The notes below the pieces were generated by a model. That model did no database searches. It worked only from the letters and a program-made list of their open reading frames with translations, and was not told where the DNA came from. Of a stretch of DNA of 64,000 nt, positions 36,719 to 45,146 are shown piece after piece. This stretch comes from Streptomyces lunaelactis (GTDB lineage: Bacteria; Actinomycetota; Actinomycetes; Streptomycetales; Streptomycetaceae): positions 6,138,001 to 6,202,000 of the forward strand of contig NZ_CP026304.1 in assembly GCF_003054555.1 (NCBI RefSeq). Reading direction: 5' to 3'. The position numbers and the translations under genes are program-made. Position 1 is the stretch's first letter; every line of letters starts with the position of its first letter.

Positions 36719-38892
36719 GACGAGGTCGGCGATCGCTTCGTTCAGCAGCACCAGGGAGAAGTGCCGGTTCGCCGTGTACGCCAGCTCGTGCCCGCTCACC
36801 CCGGGGATGTGACGGGCGGCCTCGTACGGGCCCATGTTGGTGCCCTTCACGAACGTGGTGATCACATACCTGCCGAAGGGGTCTTGGAGCTTGGGCTCGT
36901 TGCCGGAGGCCGGGCCGAACCGGCGCCACCACTCCACCCAGTACGCCGTGCGGGCCAGAATCCCCATCAGGGAGCGCTCCGGCATCCTGGCCTTGATCTC
37001 CTCCTCCAGCCGCTTCGCAGACGGCCGCTGCCCCTCCGCCCGGTGCGCCTTGAGCGACGGGATGCCCGTCTCCGGGTCGATGACCAGGCCCTCGTTGTCC
37101 GGGTAGCCGGCGTCCGCCGCCGCGGCGGCACCTCGCAGCTTGTCCTCCAGCTGTCGGCGGAAGAAGGCGGCGTCGAACTCGGCCGCCTCGCCTTCCTCGC
37201 ACAGGCCGACCTCCACCAGGTAGGACGCCAGCTTCTCCTGCACGGCCTCCCAGGCCAGCAGCTGCTGGGACCAGTCCGCGTACTCCTCCGAGCCCACCAC
37301 GGCTACGTCTCCGGTGCGCAGTTCCTCGGCGAGCGCGGTGAAGACCATCGCCTCGAAGTGCTTGCGGACGAACTGCCCCGGCCGCGTCTTGTCGACCACG
37401 GCCTTCTGCCAGTTCTGCGTGGCGAAGGAGATGTCCACCGCGCGGCCGTCCTCGCCCAGGGCGCTGATGTACTCGCCGCGCGCCGCCTGGTGCCGCTGGG
37501 CGTGCGCGAGCGCGTCCAGGACCCGGCCGTCCTCGGACGTCGCGGTGAACTCCAGCTTCTCGGCCAGGTCGAACATCACCGCCCGGTCCCGGCCGATCTG
37601 CCCGTACAGCAGCACCTCCCAGAAGTTGCCGTGGTGAGCGGAGACCTTCTCGATCTGCTCGTACTGCTTGGCGAACCCGCCGAAGCCCTCCACCGCCTTC
37701 GTGACCGCGCCGAGCCCACCCGCCTGCACCGCCTGGGCCCTGGCCAGGGCGAGGACCGCCGGGGAGACCCTGCCCTCCAGCCGCCGCGCGACCTCGTCGG
37801 CGGGTGCCTGTTCGTCCAGGCCGTCCAGGGCCGCTCGGACCTCGGCGGTCATGGACGCGGCCTTCTCCAGCGCCGCCTGGGCGGGACCGCCCTCGTCGAT
37901 GTTCTTGAGCACGGTGCGGTAGTTCCCGATCAGGGCCTCGACGATCTCCCGCTCGGCCAGCCGGATCTCCTCCAGCTCCACCTTGGCCTTCTTGATCTTC
38001 ATCGCCACGCGCTTGCAGAACATCGTGGCCAGGTCGTCGCGGACCCGCATCCGCGCCTTGTGCGTCAGGCATGCCACCAGCGCGAGGCGCTTGACGGGCT
38101 TGTAGTCCCGCAGCTCCGCCACGTCGGCCGCGTCCGCCTCCCCGGCGAAATCGGTGATCTTCCCCGCCGCGATGTCGTCCATCCACACGCCCGTGTCGCC
38201 GAGCTCGTCCACCCATTCCAGCCGCTTGGCCAGGTTCTTGAAGTGTGACCAGGTCGGGCCCTGGTCGGGCTTCTTGAGCCGGTTGAACAGCGTCGTGCCG
38301 TCGCTCTGGCGCTCTTCCAGCAGCCGCAGCAGCCCCGCCCGCTCGGGCGCGCTCATCCGGTCGTGGATGCCCGCGCAGATCGAGGCGTTCACCTCGCCGC
38401 GGATCTTCGAGGCCATCGCGTCGAAGGTGGAGAACGCCGGCAGCTCCGCCCGGCCTCCACCACTTTCTCCAGCGCGATGTTGATCAGGTCGGCCGGGCGG
38501 TTCTTCGCTGCGGCCTCCTTGCGGATCGACTCCTCGGCGATCCGGCGGGCCCGAGCCTGGTCGTACGTCGCGCCCACCCGGCGGCGCACCTCCGTACGCT
38601 GCCGCTCGGCGGTCCGGCCCGTCGCCCACAACGACATGGTGCCCTCCGGCAGCTCCACCGCACGGCGGACGAAGTCGACCACCATTTCCGGGTACTCGTC
38701 CGGCTTCGGGAACCGCCCCATCCGCTGATACGACTTCAGCGCCAGCAGCAGCGCGAGCTGATGGCCATCAGCGTCCATCCGCTCAGCGGCCCACGCCGCC
38801 TCCTCCCGCGTCGGCGAGAAGAACAGATGCAGCTCATGCGCGGTGATCAGCCGCTTGAACCGCGGATACGCGGTCCGCTCGATCGAGGTCAA
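36719..38892 (-). pseudogene. tnpA: Level-2 Tn3 transposase, 5' fragment, with frameshift
   Basis: N-terminal about 720 codons of the level-2 transposase, starting at TTG 38892 (LTSIERTAYPRFKRLITAHE, a typical Tn3-family opening). Near 38450 the frame shifts: LINIALEKVVEAG continues as ELPAFSTFDAMASKIRGEV only in the next frame, consistent with loss of one base. The second frame then runs to NEAIADLV, where level 3 is inserted. The continuation is at 30198-31225. Two independent lesions mean that this gene is dead. Confidence 0.92.
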
Positions 38893-38976
38893 GATCCCCA
38901 CCCGGCCCGGACGACAGCCCAACGTCACACCAACGACACTGAGCTGAACGGGTGACGGCTCCGCCAACGCGCAACC

Positions 38977-39022
38977 CAAGATCAACTATTGGCGGCTTCT
39001 GGCCTCACCTCGGCGACACCCC
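38977..39022 (-). repeat. Level-2 right terminal inverted repeat
   Basis: Complement of 18918-18963 with one mismatch. It ends with CCCC at 39019-39022, followed by the target duplication GAAGT at 39023-39027. The transposase start lies 85 bp inside. Confidence 0.93.
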
Positions 39023-39075
39023 GAAGTGGTCCGTGAACACTGTCCCCGCCCCGGGGAGCCCGATACTCTGGAACG

Positions 39076-39450
39076 GTGAAGGCGAAATCGAACGATGAAG
39101 CGAACCAGGCGAAGACCCTCGCCGGGTCGGTTCGTCGCGCCTCCAAGTCGATCGTCTGGAACACCAGTAAGGCTGGCAAGACCAGCATGGCGCTGCTGAC
39201 CTCAGCCGGTCGGCGGAACCAGAAAACCGTGGTCAAGGGCTCAAAGCTGGCCAACAGCAGCATCACCAAGGGTGGGATCGGCACCCGGGTGAAGGTCAAG
39301 AACGCGCTGAAGAAGCCACCGGCCAGGAAGCCCAGGCCGACGCTGATCGAGCAGATCAAAGCACCGATGACAGCGGCAGAGGCCCGCAGGCTAACTGAGG
39401 CACTTCATGCTTCCGACCGTCCGACCAGGAAGCTGCCGCCTCGCCCGTGA
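39076..39450 (+). CDS. Small basic protein paired with a GNAT gene
   Basis: 124 residues from GTG at 39076, very rich in Lys, Arg, Ser and Thr (SVRRASKSIVWNTSKAGKTS, then VKVKNALKKPPARKPRPT). No known domain is recognised; it resembles a nucleic-acid-binding tail. GTGA overlap with the next gene. It belongs to level 1 and begins 49 bp beyond the level-2 target duplication. Any promoter further upstream was separated by that insertion, and TACTCT at 39062-39067 could act as a new or leaderless -10 region. Confidence 0.6.
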   Translation: MKAKSNDEANQAKTLAGSVRRASKSIVWNTSKAGKTSMALLTSAGRRNQKTVVKGSKLANSSITKGGIGTRVKVKNALKKPPARKPRPTLIEQIKAPMTAAEARRLTEALHASDRPTRKLPPRP

Positions 39451-39986
39451 CCCTTTTTGTCGTCTGGAAGATCGCGAACAAGCAGCAGGACGCCCGGGCT
39501 ATGGAGGCCTTCACATGCGCCGTGAAACACCCTCCAAGGAACCGGGCGTTCTCCTGGGAGCTGGAAGTCCAGAAGTACTTCCACAAGGCAGTCTGGGCCG
39601 ACACGAATGAGTCCAGCCACCTTGGCCAGCGCTTCCGGATCGCCGACGACGGTGAAGGCATAGCCGCCGCCTATACCCACGCACGGCTCGCAGACCAGCC
39701 CGAGTTCACCCCGCCGGCCGGAGAGCAGACCAGGCTCCTCGTCATGCTCGGCATCGCGGTCCGTCACCGGCACCAAGGCGGCAAGTTCGCCGACGAAGTC
39801 CTCCTGGATGCTCTCTACGACATCTTGGACTCTGAACCGGACAGCGCGAGGGTTAACGTCCTGGCCAAGGTTCACATGCACAACATCCCGAGCCAGAAGA
39901 TGCTGGCGAGAGCGGGATTCCAGCACAACACAGCGGGAACTCCCACCAAGCCCCTCGCCTGGTGGGGTCTGACTCTGGAACGCTGA
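39447..39986 (+). CDS. GNAT-like acetyltransferase
   Basis: 179 residues from GTG at 39447, overlapping the basic-protein gene by 4 bases. The C-terminal half fits a GNAT fold: RLLVMLGIAVRHRHQGGKFA (strand 4 and the acetyl-CoA-binding loop, an R/Q-x-x-G-x-x type signature), then LAKVHMHNIPSQKMLARAGF (the N-x-x-S-x-x-x-x-x-x-x-GF motif near the end). The substrate is unknown. A basic partner encoded just upstream could be the substrate, chaperone or antidote; none of these is shown. Confidence 0.68.
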   Translation: MTLFVVWKIANKQQDARAMEAFTCAVKHPPRNRAFSWELEVQKYFHKAVWADTNESSHLGQRFRIADDGEGIAAAYTHARLADQPEFTPPAGEQTRLLVMLGIAVRHRHQGGKFADEVLLDALYDILDSEPDSARVNVLAKVHMHNIPSQKMLARAGFQHNTAGTPTKPLAWWGLTLER

Positions 39987-40093
39987 AGACGTTGGATACC
40001 GTTTACAGCGCAAAACGCCTGCTGCACCCCTTGAACTCAGTGCCCACGGGTGGGGTTACTAGCGGCGAGAGGGCGAGTTCACCTTCAACATCT

Positions 40094-41074
40094 CTAGAGT
40101 CTGAGTGACGAAGCCGACGGTGTGACCTTCGCTTTCTTCGCTCCAAAGCGGTCGAGAAGTTGGCGAGTACCATTCATGCGTTCCATGGGGTGGCGCCCAG
40201 GGCCCACGATGACTTCATCCACTGCATCAGGTGTGAATTTCAATGGGATATACGGCGTGACTCCGACGGGGCCCGGTCGAAACTCTACGTCATCGCCAAT
40301 TACTTCCCTTGGGATCATGAGACGCCATTCTTGCTCCTCCTCGAACGAAGGATCCTTGACCATGGTCAGTGCTTTCAGGTAATCCTGCATCAAGGTAATG
40401 CCTGGATGTAGTGATCTCGGAAGCAATCGATGATCCCCGTAACAAGCTAGATCAAATCCGTAACGGATCCAGTCGAACTCCCCATCCTCGCGATTTGACA
40501 AGGATTCCAACATGTCGGGCCTGAATCCGATTGCATAGCCCCCTACTCCACCGTAACCACGCCACTGGCTGAGTAGATCTCCATTGCCGCAAAAACAGCA
40601 GACGTATATATGGCAGGGCGAAGACTCGGACGGTCCGCCAACTCTCTGAAGGTCCGCAATGATGTCGCTGAGCACCGGCAGGAGACCCGTCTCGTCCGGT
40701 GCCTTCATGTGAACTTTGCGACGCGCTCGCCGCTGTTCTCGCAGGCGGAGTTCCTTGATGATGTTTGCGTGCCGGTCGAGTCTCAGCTTCCCATTTGCTT
40801 GCTGATCGCGAAGGGTAATGTTTTGCTCTTCCACCCGAAGGATGCTCAATAGATTGTCGCGAGCGTATATTAGCTCTTGGGCGTCGTTTAGAAATTCAAC
40901 GTCAGCGGCCCGGATGTTGCCCGATGACATGATTCCCTGCAGTCCGGCCTGGTCTGTGTAGTGGTAAGCCCGTTTGAGTCTCGACGGGGCAGGATTCCGT
41001 TGACGGAAATCTTTGAACCAATCAGACCTGAGTTTCTGGAGCCCGTCGGGCGGGATCATGATGGATTCGGCCAT
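40094..41074 (-). CDS. DUF2971 family protein
   Basis: 326 residues from ATG at 41074 with GGAG upstream. Family marks are YHYTDQAGLQGIMSSGNIRA, EFLNDAQEL, CFCGNGDLLSQWRGYGG and GYAIGF, in the order usual for DUF2971. No biochemical role is established to my knowledge; such genes are often in mobile or defence-rich regions. The gene is clearly more AT-rich and uses more A/T-ending codons than the core genes, pointing to acquisition from another host before or with the level-1 element. Confidence 0.78.
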   Translation of the reverse strand: MAESIMIPPDGLQKLRSDWFKDFRQRNPAPSRLKRAYHYTDQAGLQGIMSSGNIRAADVEFLNDAQELIYARDNLLSILRVEEQNITLRDQQANGKLRLDRHANIIKELRLREQRRARRKVHMKAPDETGLLPVLSDIIADLQRVGGPSESSPCHIYVCCFCGNGDLLSQWRGYGGVGGYAIGFRPDMLESLSNREDGEFDWIRYGFDLACYGDHRLLPRSLHPGITLMQDYLKALTMVKDPSFEEEQEWRLMIPREVIGDDVEFRPGPVGVTPYIPLKFTPDAVDEVIVGPGRHPMERMNGTRQLLDRFGAKKAKVTPSASSLRL

Positions 41075-41191
41075 GCCAACTCCATGCCTTCACGAATGAA
41101 TGGCGGGCGGGCGCTCGGCCGTGGAGGCCAGCGCCACCCTTCCGTGAGTCCTCCGATCTCAACCGTATGACCCGTTGCCAACTTTCTCTCG

Positions 41192-41650
41192 TTGAGGACG
41201 AACCCGTCATTCCGTGATGTTGTCTACGTCGCGGCGTATACGCGCCGCACCGACCTGGACGACGTCGCTCGCGTTCTGGAGTCGCTCTTCGGACAGTGGG
41301 AGCGGGTGGCGAGAATGTCCAACCCGCTGGGCTATGCAGTGGCTGCCGCGCGGAACCGGGCGGTCGACGTGCTGCGACGGCAACGGGAGATTCCCACCGA
41401 CAGTGAACTCCTCATCCCGCTCGTTGAACAGCAAGATCATGGAACGGCGGTTGGTGACTCCGATGTTCTGGAGGACGTGCTTTCCGCGGTGAAGGCGATG
41501 CGCGGGCAGATGGGACGGGTGCTTCTCATGAGCCTCGCTGGCCTGGGCCATGGGGAGATCGCCGAGCGCCTGGGAGTCACGCAGAGCACGGTCAGACTGT
41601 TGCTGCATCGCGGCTGGCGGCAGCTCATGGCCTCCGATGAGGTCCGCTGA
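41192..41650 (+). CDS. Small sigma-70-like (ECF-type) protein
   Basis: 152 residues from TTG at 41192; the start is weakly supported. A region-2-like part (DDVARVLESLFGQWERVARM, then GYAVAAARNRAVDVLRRQRE) is followed by a region-4 helix-turn-helix (GHGEIAERLGVTQSTVRLLL HRGWRQL). Region 2 is short at the N-terminus, so it may be a reduced sigma factor or a region-4-based regulator. It is the last gene before the right end of level 1 and could direct expression of the element. Confidence 0.62.
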   Translation: MRTNPSFRDVVYVAAYTRRTDLDDVARVLESLFGQWERVARMSNPLGYAVAAARNRAVDVLRRQREIPTDSELLIPLVEQQDHGTAVGDSDVLEDVLSAVKAMRGQMGRVLLMSLAGLGHGEIAERLGVTQSTVRLLLHRGWRQLMASDEVR

Positions 41651-41688
41651 CGCTCTCGCCGTATATAGGGAGAACGGCATTCAGGGCA

Positions 41689-41704
41689 GCAACAGTGCTG
41701 TTGC
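41689..41704. repeat. Subterminal palindrome of the level-1 right end
   Basis: GCAACAG-TG-CTGTTGC, perfect 7-bp arms, about 90 bp inside the right end. The related heptamer GTTGCTG occurs at 12877-12883, about 25 bp inside the left end. These are candidate binding sites of the level-1 recombinases; 41651-41791 is otherwise non-coding. Confidence 0.45.
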
Positions 41705-41791
41705 AAGGCTTGCGTCGGATCCCGGTAGCTTCACCTGGGCGGTCGCTGCGCGGGGGCTAGCTGCACCTTCAGAATCAATGGCGGAAGAACG

Positions 41792-42475
41792 TTCGGAGTC
41801 GACGGCTCCGCGCACCGCGGCGCGCTGGCCGCGGGCGGGGCCACCGTCGCGGTGCTCGCCTGCGGGGTCGATGTCGCCTATCCCCGCGGCCATGCCGAGT
41901 TGATCGGGCGCATCGCAGAACAGGGCCTGGTCATTGGGGAGTTGCCGCCAGGCGCCCACCCCACGCCCAGCAGATTCATCCTCCGGAACCGGGTGATCGC
42001 CGCACTGACCAGGGGAACCGTGGTCGTGGAGGCCCAATACCGCAGCGGTTCGCTGGTCACGGCGCGCAGCGCGCAGAAGCTCGGCCGTTTCACGATGGGC
42101 GTCCCAGGCCCCGCCACCAGCGGGCTCTCGGCCGGCGTGCATGAACTCCTACGCGGTGAGAGCGTGCTGGTCACCGATGCCTCCGAAGTGGCCGAGCTGG
42201 TCGGCGACATCGGTGACCTCGCCCCGGACCGTCGAGGCCCCGTGCTCCCCAGGGATCTGCTGGATCCCGCCAGCGCACGGGTCCTTGAGGCCATACCGGC
42301 CCGCGGCGCCGTCGCCGGTGACCAGGTGGCGCGCGGAGCGGGGACGACGGCCGACGAGGCGCTCGGCAGGCTGTACGAACTGCATTCCCTGGGGTTCGTC
42401 GAACGGCACGGCGACCGCTGGCAGTTGACACACAGCGCGATCCGCAGCTCGAACGCGCGGCGAGGCGGTACTTGA
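41792..42475 (+). pseudogene. dprA: dprA, 3' fragment
   Basis: C-terminal 227 codons of dprA, in frame from TTC at 41792 (FGVDGSAHRGALAAGG). It includes VAVLACGVDVAYPRGHAEL, FILRNRVIAALTRGTVVVEA and SGSLVTARSA of the Rossmann core and the winged-helix C-terminus (ADEALGRLYELHSLGFVERH). It has no start of its own with a good ribosome-binding site. No decay is visible in it, so the interruption may be recent or the element may be excisable. Confidence 0.92.
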
Positions 42476-42717
42476 CCTGGGGCATTCGGGTGAAAAGGTG
42501 ATGCCGATGACCTTTGGAGTCCTGCGGTTGGCGCCCGAGGGGCCGGCGCGCGCGGTGTCGGCCCTGGTTCGAAGATGTGGCCGACGGCCGGTACCCGCAC
42601 AGGTTCGTTCCCCCGATCTTCGCCCACCGCGACGGTTCAGTCACGCTACGCTCACCAGGATTCCGGCCCAGGCGCTCGTCCCCTCCCACATCACAGCAGA
42701 ACGGCTCAAGGCAACGC

Positions 42718-43557
42718 ATGCCCCAGCAGCACACCTCCGGGTCTGACCGCGCGGCAGTGCCACCCGCTGCCCGTGGCACCGTGCGGCCCCCCGCTCCCTC
42801 GTCGCTCGACGAGTTGTGGCGGTCGTACAAGGCCACGGGTGACGAGCGGCTGCGGGAGCAGTTGATCCTGCACTACTCGCCACTGGTGAAGTACGTCGCG
42901 GGCCGGGTGAGTGTGGGGCTGCCCTCCAATGTCGAGCAGGCGGACTTCGTCTCCTCCGGAGTCTTCGGACTCATCGACGCCATCGAGAAGTTCGACATCG
43001 AGCGGTCCATCAAGTTCGAGACGTACGCGATCACCCGCATCCGCGGTGCGATGATCGACGAGCTGCGCGCCCTGGACTGGATCCCACGCTCCGTGCGGCA
43101 GAAGGCCCGGGCCGTGGAGCGCGCCTACGCCACGCTCGAGGCGCAGCTGAGACGTACGCCCTCCGAGTGCGAGGTCGCCTCCGAGATGGGGATCGGCGTT
43201 GAGGAACTGCACGCGGTTTTCAGCCAGTTGTCGCTGGCGAACGTCGTCGCGCTGGAGGAGCTGCTGCACGTCGGCGGCGAGGGCGGCGACCGGCTCAGCC
43301 TGATGGACACCCTTGAGGACACCGCCGCCGACAACCCGGTCGAGGTGGCCGAGGACCGCGAGCTGAGGCGGTTGCTCGCCCGCGCCATCAACACCCTTCC
43401 CGAGCGCGAGAAGACCGTCGTCACCCTCTACTACTACGAGGGCCTCACGCTCGCCGAGATCGGCAATGTTCTCGGCGTGACGGAGAGCAGAGTCAGCCAG
43501 ATCCACACAAAGTCGGTGCTGCAGCTGCGGGCGAAGCTGGCCGACGTCGGGCGGTGA
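42718..43557 (+). CDS. whiG: Sporulation sigma factor WhiG
   Basis: FliA-type sigma factor of 279 residues that starts aerial hyphae on the way to sporulation in Streptomyces. It has region 2 ([58 protein letters not shown]), region 3, and region 4 ([20 protein letters not shown], then [14 protein letters not shown]). Length and position between dprA and rpsB agree with S. coelicolor whiG. The 242 bp between the dprA fragment and whiG are intact core sequence, so its promoter should not be disturbed by the insertion. Confidence 0.95.
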   Translation: MPQQHTSGSDRAAVPPAARGTVRPPAPSSLDELWRSYKATGDERLREQLILHYSPLVKYVAGRVSVGLPSNVEQADFVSSGVFGLIDAIEKFDIERSIKFETYAITRIRGAMIDELRALDWIPRSVRQKARAVERAYATLEAQLRRTPSECEVASEMGIGVEELHAVFSQLSLANVVALEELLHVGGEGGDRLSLMDTLEDTAADNPVEVAEDRELRRLLARAINTLPEREKTVVTLYYYEGLTLAEIGNVLGVTESRVSQIHTKSVLQLRAKLADVGR

Positions 43558-44878
43558 CGCCGAATCGTCCCTCCCCCAAGGAGACATCCGTAGAGTGGTG
43601 ACGTGCCCAGGATTCGAGCGGCCTCCGTGGCCGAGCACCGGACGATGCAGCGCGCCTCCCTGCTGGACGCCGCACGGTCCCTTCTGTCCGAAGGCGGTAC
43701 GGAGGCGCTGACCTTCCCCGCTCTCGCCGAGCGCACGGGACTGGCCAGGTCCTCCGTCTACGAGTACTTCCGCTCGCGCGCCGCCGTCGTCGAAGAGCTC
43801 TGCGCGGTCGACTTTCCCGTCTGGGCGGCGGAGGTCGAGGTCGCGATGCAGCAGGCGGACACGGCCGAGGGCAAGGTCGAGGCCTATGTACGCCAGCAAC
43901 TGCAGCTGGTCGGGGACCGACGCCACCGCGCGGTTGTAGCCATCTCGGCAAGCGAGCTGGATGCCGGCGCGCGGGAGAAGATCCGTGCCGCGCACGGCGG
44001 GCTGATCGCGATGATCGTCGAGGCGCTCGGAGAGCTGGGCCAGGACGAGCCCCGGCTGGCCGCGATGCTGCTGCAGGGCGTCGTGGACGCGGCGGTACGC
44101 CGTATCGAGCTCGGCGCGGCCGAGGATCCGGCGGTGATCGCCGACGCGGCGGTGGCGATGGCCCTGCGAGGCGTACGGGGCTGATCCCGCCCCGCAGCAG
44201 CCGCCGCGCCACAGCGGCCGTGGCCAGGAGCAACGCCGCGTGCACGGCGTCGGCAGCCCCAGCGAGAGCCGGAGCGTCAACCGGCTCGTCAACCGGTGCG
44301 GCAGCCGGAGAAAGCGGCGGTTCAAGGGCCGGGACGCCGAAGACCGGGAGCAGTCGCGACGGGCCGCGGCGCAGCAGCCAGGGCGGCAGCAGGGACAGCG
44401 GATCCAGATACTCCGTGCCCCGCAGCAGCCCCCAGTGCAGGCAGCCCGCGGCACAGTGCGAGGGCCCCGGCGCGATGGTGGCCACCACCTGGCCGGCGCT
44501 CACCTCCGCGCCCTGGGCAAGCAGCGGGCGGACCGGCTCGTACGTTGTGCGCAACGGCGGCTCACCCGTACCGGTGAGAGCGATGACGAGCACGCCACGG
44601 CCCGCGACCGGGCCCGCGAACGAAACCCGGCCGGGTGCCGCGGCCCGCACCGGGGTGCCCGGCGGCGCGGCCAGGTCCACTCCGCGGTGCCCCGCCCCGT
44701 ACGTCGAAGCAGGCGGCTCCCAGCCCCGTACGACCTGAGGGCGTGGCGGCCCCAGCGGCCAGCTCCTGTCGCCGTCGGCGGCCAGGGCCGGACCCGCGCC
44801 CGCGATGAGCAGGGCGAGGGCAAGGGCAAGGACAGGGATGAGCAAGGACAGTAGGGGGACGAGAGGTCTGCGGTGCAT
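43493..44878 (-). CDS. Secreted M23-family (LytM) peptidase-like protein
   Basis: From ATG at 44878 the product has a signal peptide ([20 protein letters not shown], cleavage near PALA-ADG) and a LytM domain: [20 protein letters not shown] with the HxxxD zinc motif, then [11 protein letters not shown] in place of the final HxH. This part cleaves peptidoglycan cross-links in related proteins, or acts as a non-catalytic activator. The frame stays open for another 230 Arg/Pro-rich codons antisense to the whole tetR gene. That extension is doubtful; a frameshift near 44190 may have removed the true stop. Confidence 0.65.
   Translation of the reverse strand: MHRRPLVPLLSLLIPVLALALALLIAGAGPALAADGDRSWPLGPPRPQVVRGWEPPASTYGAGHRGVDLAAPPGTPVRAAAPGRVSFAGPVAGRGVLVIALTGTGEPPLRTTYEPVRPLLAQGAEVSAGQVVATIAPGPSHCAAGCLHWGLLRGTEYLDPLSLLPPWLLRRGPSRLLPVFGVPALEPPLSPAAAPVDEPVDAPALAGAADAVHAALLLATAAVARRLLRGGISPVRLAGPSPPPRRRSPPDPRPRRARYGVPPRPRRPAAASRPAGARPGPALRAPRRSSRSARRARHGSSPARRHPARLPRWLQPRGGVGPRPAAVAGVHRPRPCPRPCPPAASRPRPPPPRRESRPRRALRRRRRASGSTRRRRTWPVPCARRERGRSAPPYRLRTEGTVRRPAGRRAASSGARPRRPLESWARHHSTDVSLGEGRFGVTARRRPASPAAAAPTLCGSG
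43603..44184 (+). CDS. TetR-family regulator
   Basis: 193 residues from GTG at 43603. The helix-turn-helix domain is [20 protein letters not shown] followed by [12 protein letters not shown] (about residues 38-70). The C-terminal domain is variable. No strong ribosome-binding site is seen and TAGAGT lies 10 bases before the GTG, so a leaderless transcript is possible. It follows whiG by 45 bp in the same direction and faces the peptidase gene. The target is unknown. Confidence 0.85.
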   Translation: MPRIRAASVAEHRTMQRASLLDAARSLLSEGGTEALTFPALAERTGLARSSVYEYFRSRAAVVEELCAVDFPVWAAEVEVAMQQADTAEGKVEAYVRQQLQLVGDRRHRAVVAISASELDAGAREKIRAAHGGLIAMIVEALGELGQDEPRLAAMLLQGVVDAAVRRIELGAAEDPAVIADAAVAMALRGVRG

Positions 44879-45146
44879 GACGCGGTACATGGCACAGACC
44901 GTCCCGCGGAACACCGCAACCGCGCTGATCATGGTCCGGATCTGTGGAGTACCGACCGGTTGTGGACAGCGCCGTCACCCGGCACCGTGCCGGTCCCGTA
45001 CACTTCTTCTGGCGATCCGGTCACCGGGTCGACTTCGCACGCCCCGCCACCACACCCTCCGCGGTCGGTGGCCGCGCTCCTCGGTCCCTTGTGGCACGGC
45101 GCGTCGGGGCGTCAGGATAAAACCGAGAACTCAAGGAGATACGGCC

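Larger units (their letters stand above)
18918..39022. mobile_element. Level 2: Tn3-family transposon with TnpI-type recombinase (20.1 kb)
   Basis: Bounded by 46-bp inverted repeats with one mismatch (18918-18963 and 38977-39022), each beginning with GGGG at its outer tip, as in Tn3-family ends. The 5-bp sequence GAAGT flanks both sides directly (18913-18917 and 39023-39027), the expected target duplication. A Tn3-type transposase gene abuts the right end, transcribed leftwards. A tyrosine recombinase with a repeat cluster abuts the left end. Cargo lies at 20291-30087. Both features of the transposase that matter (frame and continuity) are broken, so the element is now non-autonomous. Confidence 0.9.
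12853..41791 (+). mobile_element. Level 1: Tn554-like element inserted in dprA (28.9 kb with later insertions)
   Basis: The limits are set by the dprA reading frame. Joining 12852 to 41792 gives SGAA-FGVDGSAHRG with no base gained or lost. A four-gene overlapping operon of three tyrosine recombinases plus a small coiled-coil protein lies at the left end, like tnpA-tnpB-tnpC of Tn554 with one extra recombinase. Without the level-2 insertion the element would be about 8.8 kb. Its own right-end cargo is 39076-41650. No target duplication is seen, as expected for Tn554-type recombination. GTTCT occurs inverted at both ends (12856-12860 and the complement of 41787-41791 shifted by a few bases), but no long inverted repeats exist. 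Confidence 0.85.

Noticed and set aside
36761..38248. A 495-codon plus-strand open frame
   Set aside because: It is fully antisense to the level-2 transposase fragment, has low-complexity composition and no recognisable domain.
39076..41650. Antibiotic resistance genes as cargo of level 1
   Set aside because: None of the right-end genes resembles a known resistance determinant; the GNAT-like protein lacks features that would point to an aminoglycoside enzyme.
12855..41794. CGTTC present at both ends of the level-1 element (12855-12859 and 41790-41794) as a simple direct repeat/att core
   Set aside because: Crossing over inside CGTTC would leave dprA out of frame, whereas the join 12852/41792 restores it perfectly. 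The match is therefore either chance or part of a coupling sequence, not a duplication.
12331..41797. Integration into a tRNA gene, as is usual for actinobacterial integrative elements
   Set aside because: No tRNA-like sequence lies at either junction; both flanks are clearly dprA coding sequence.
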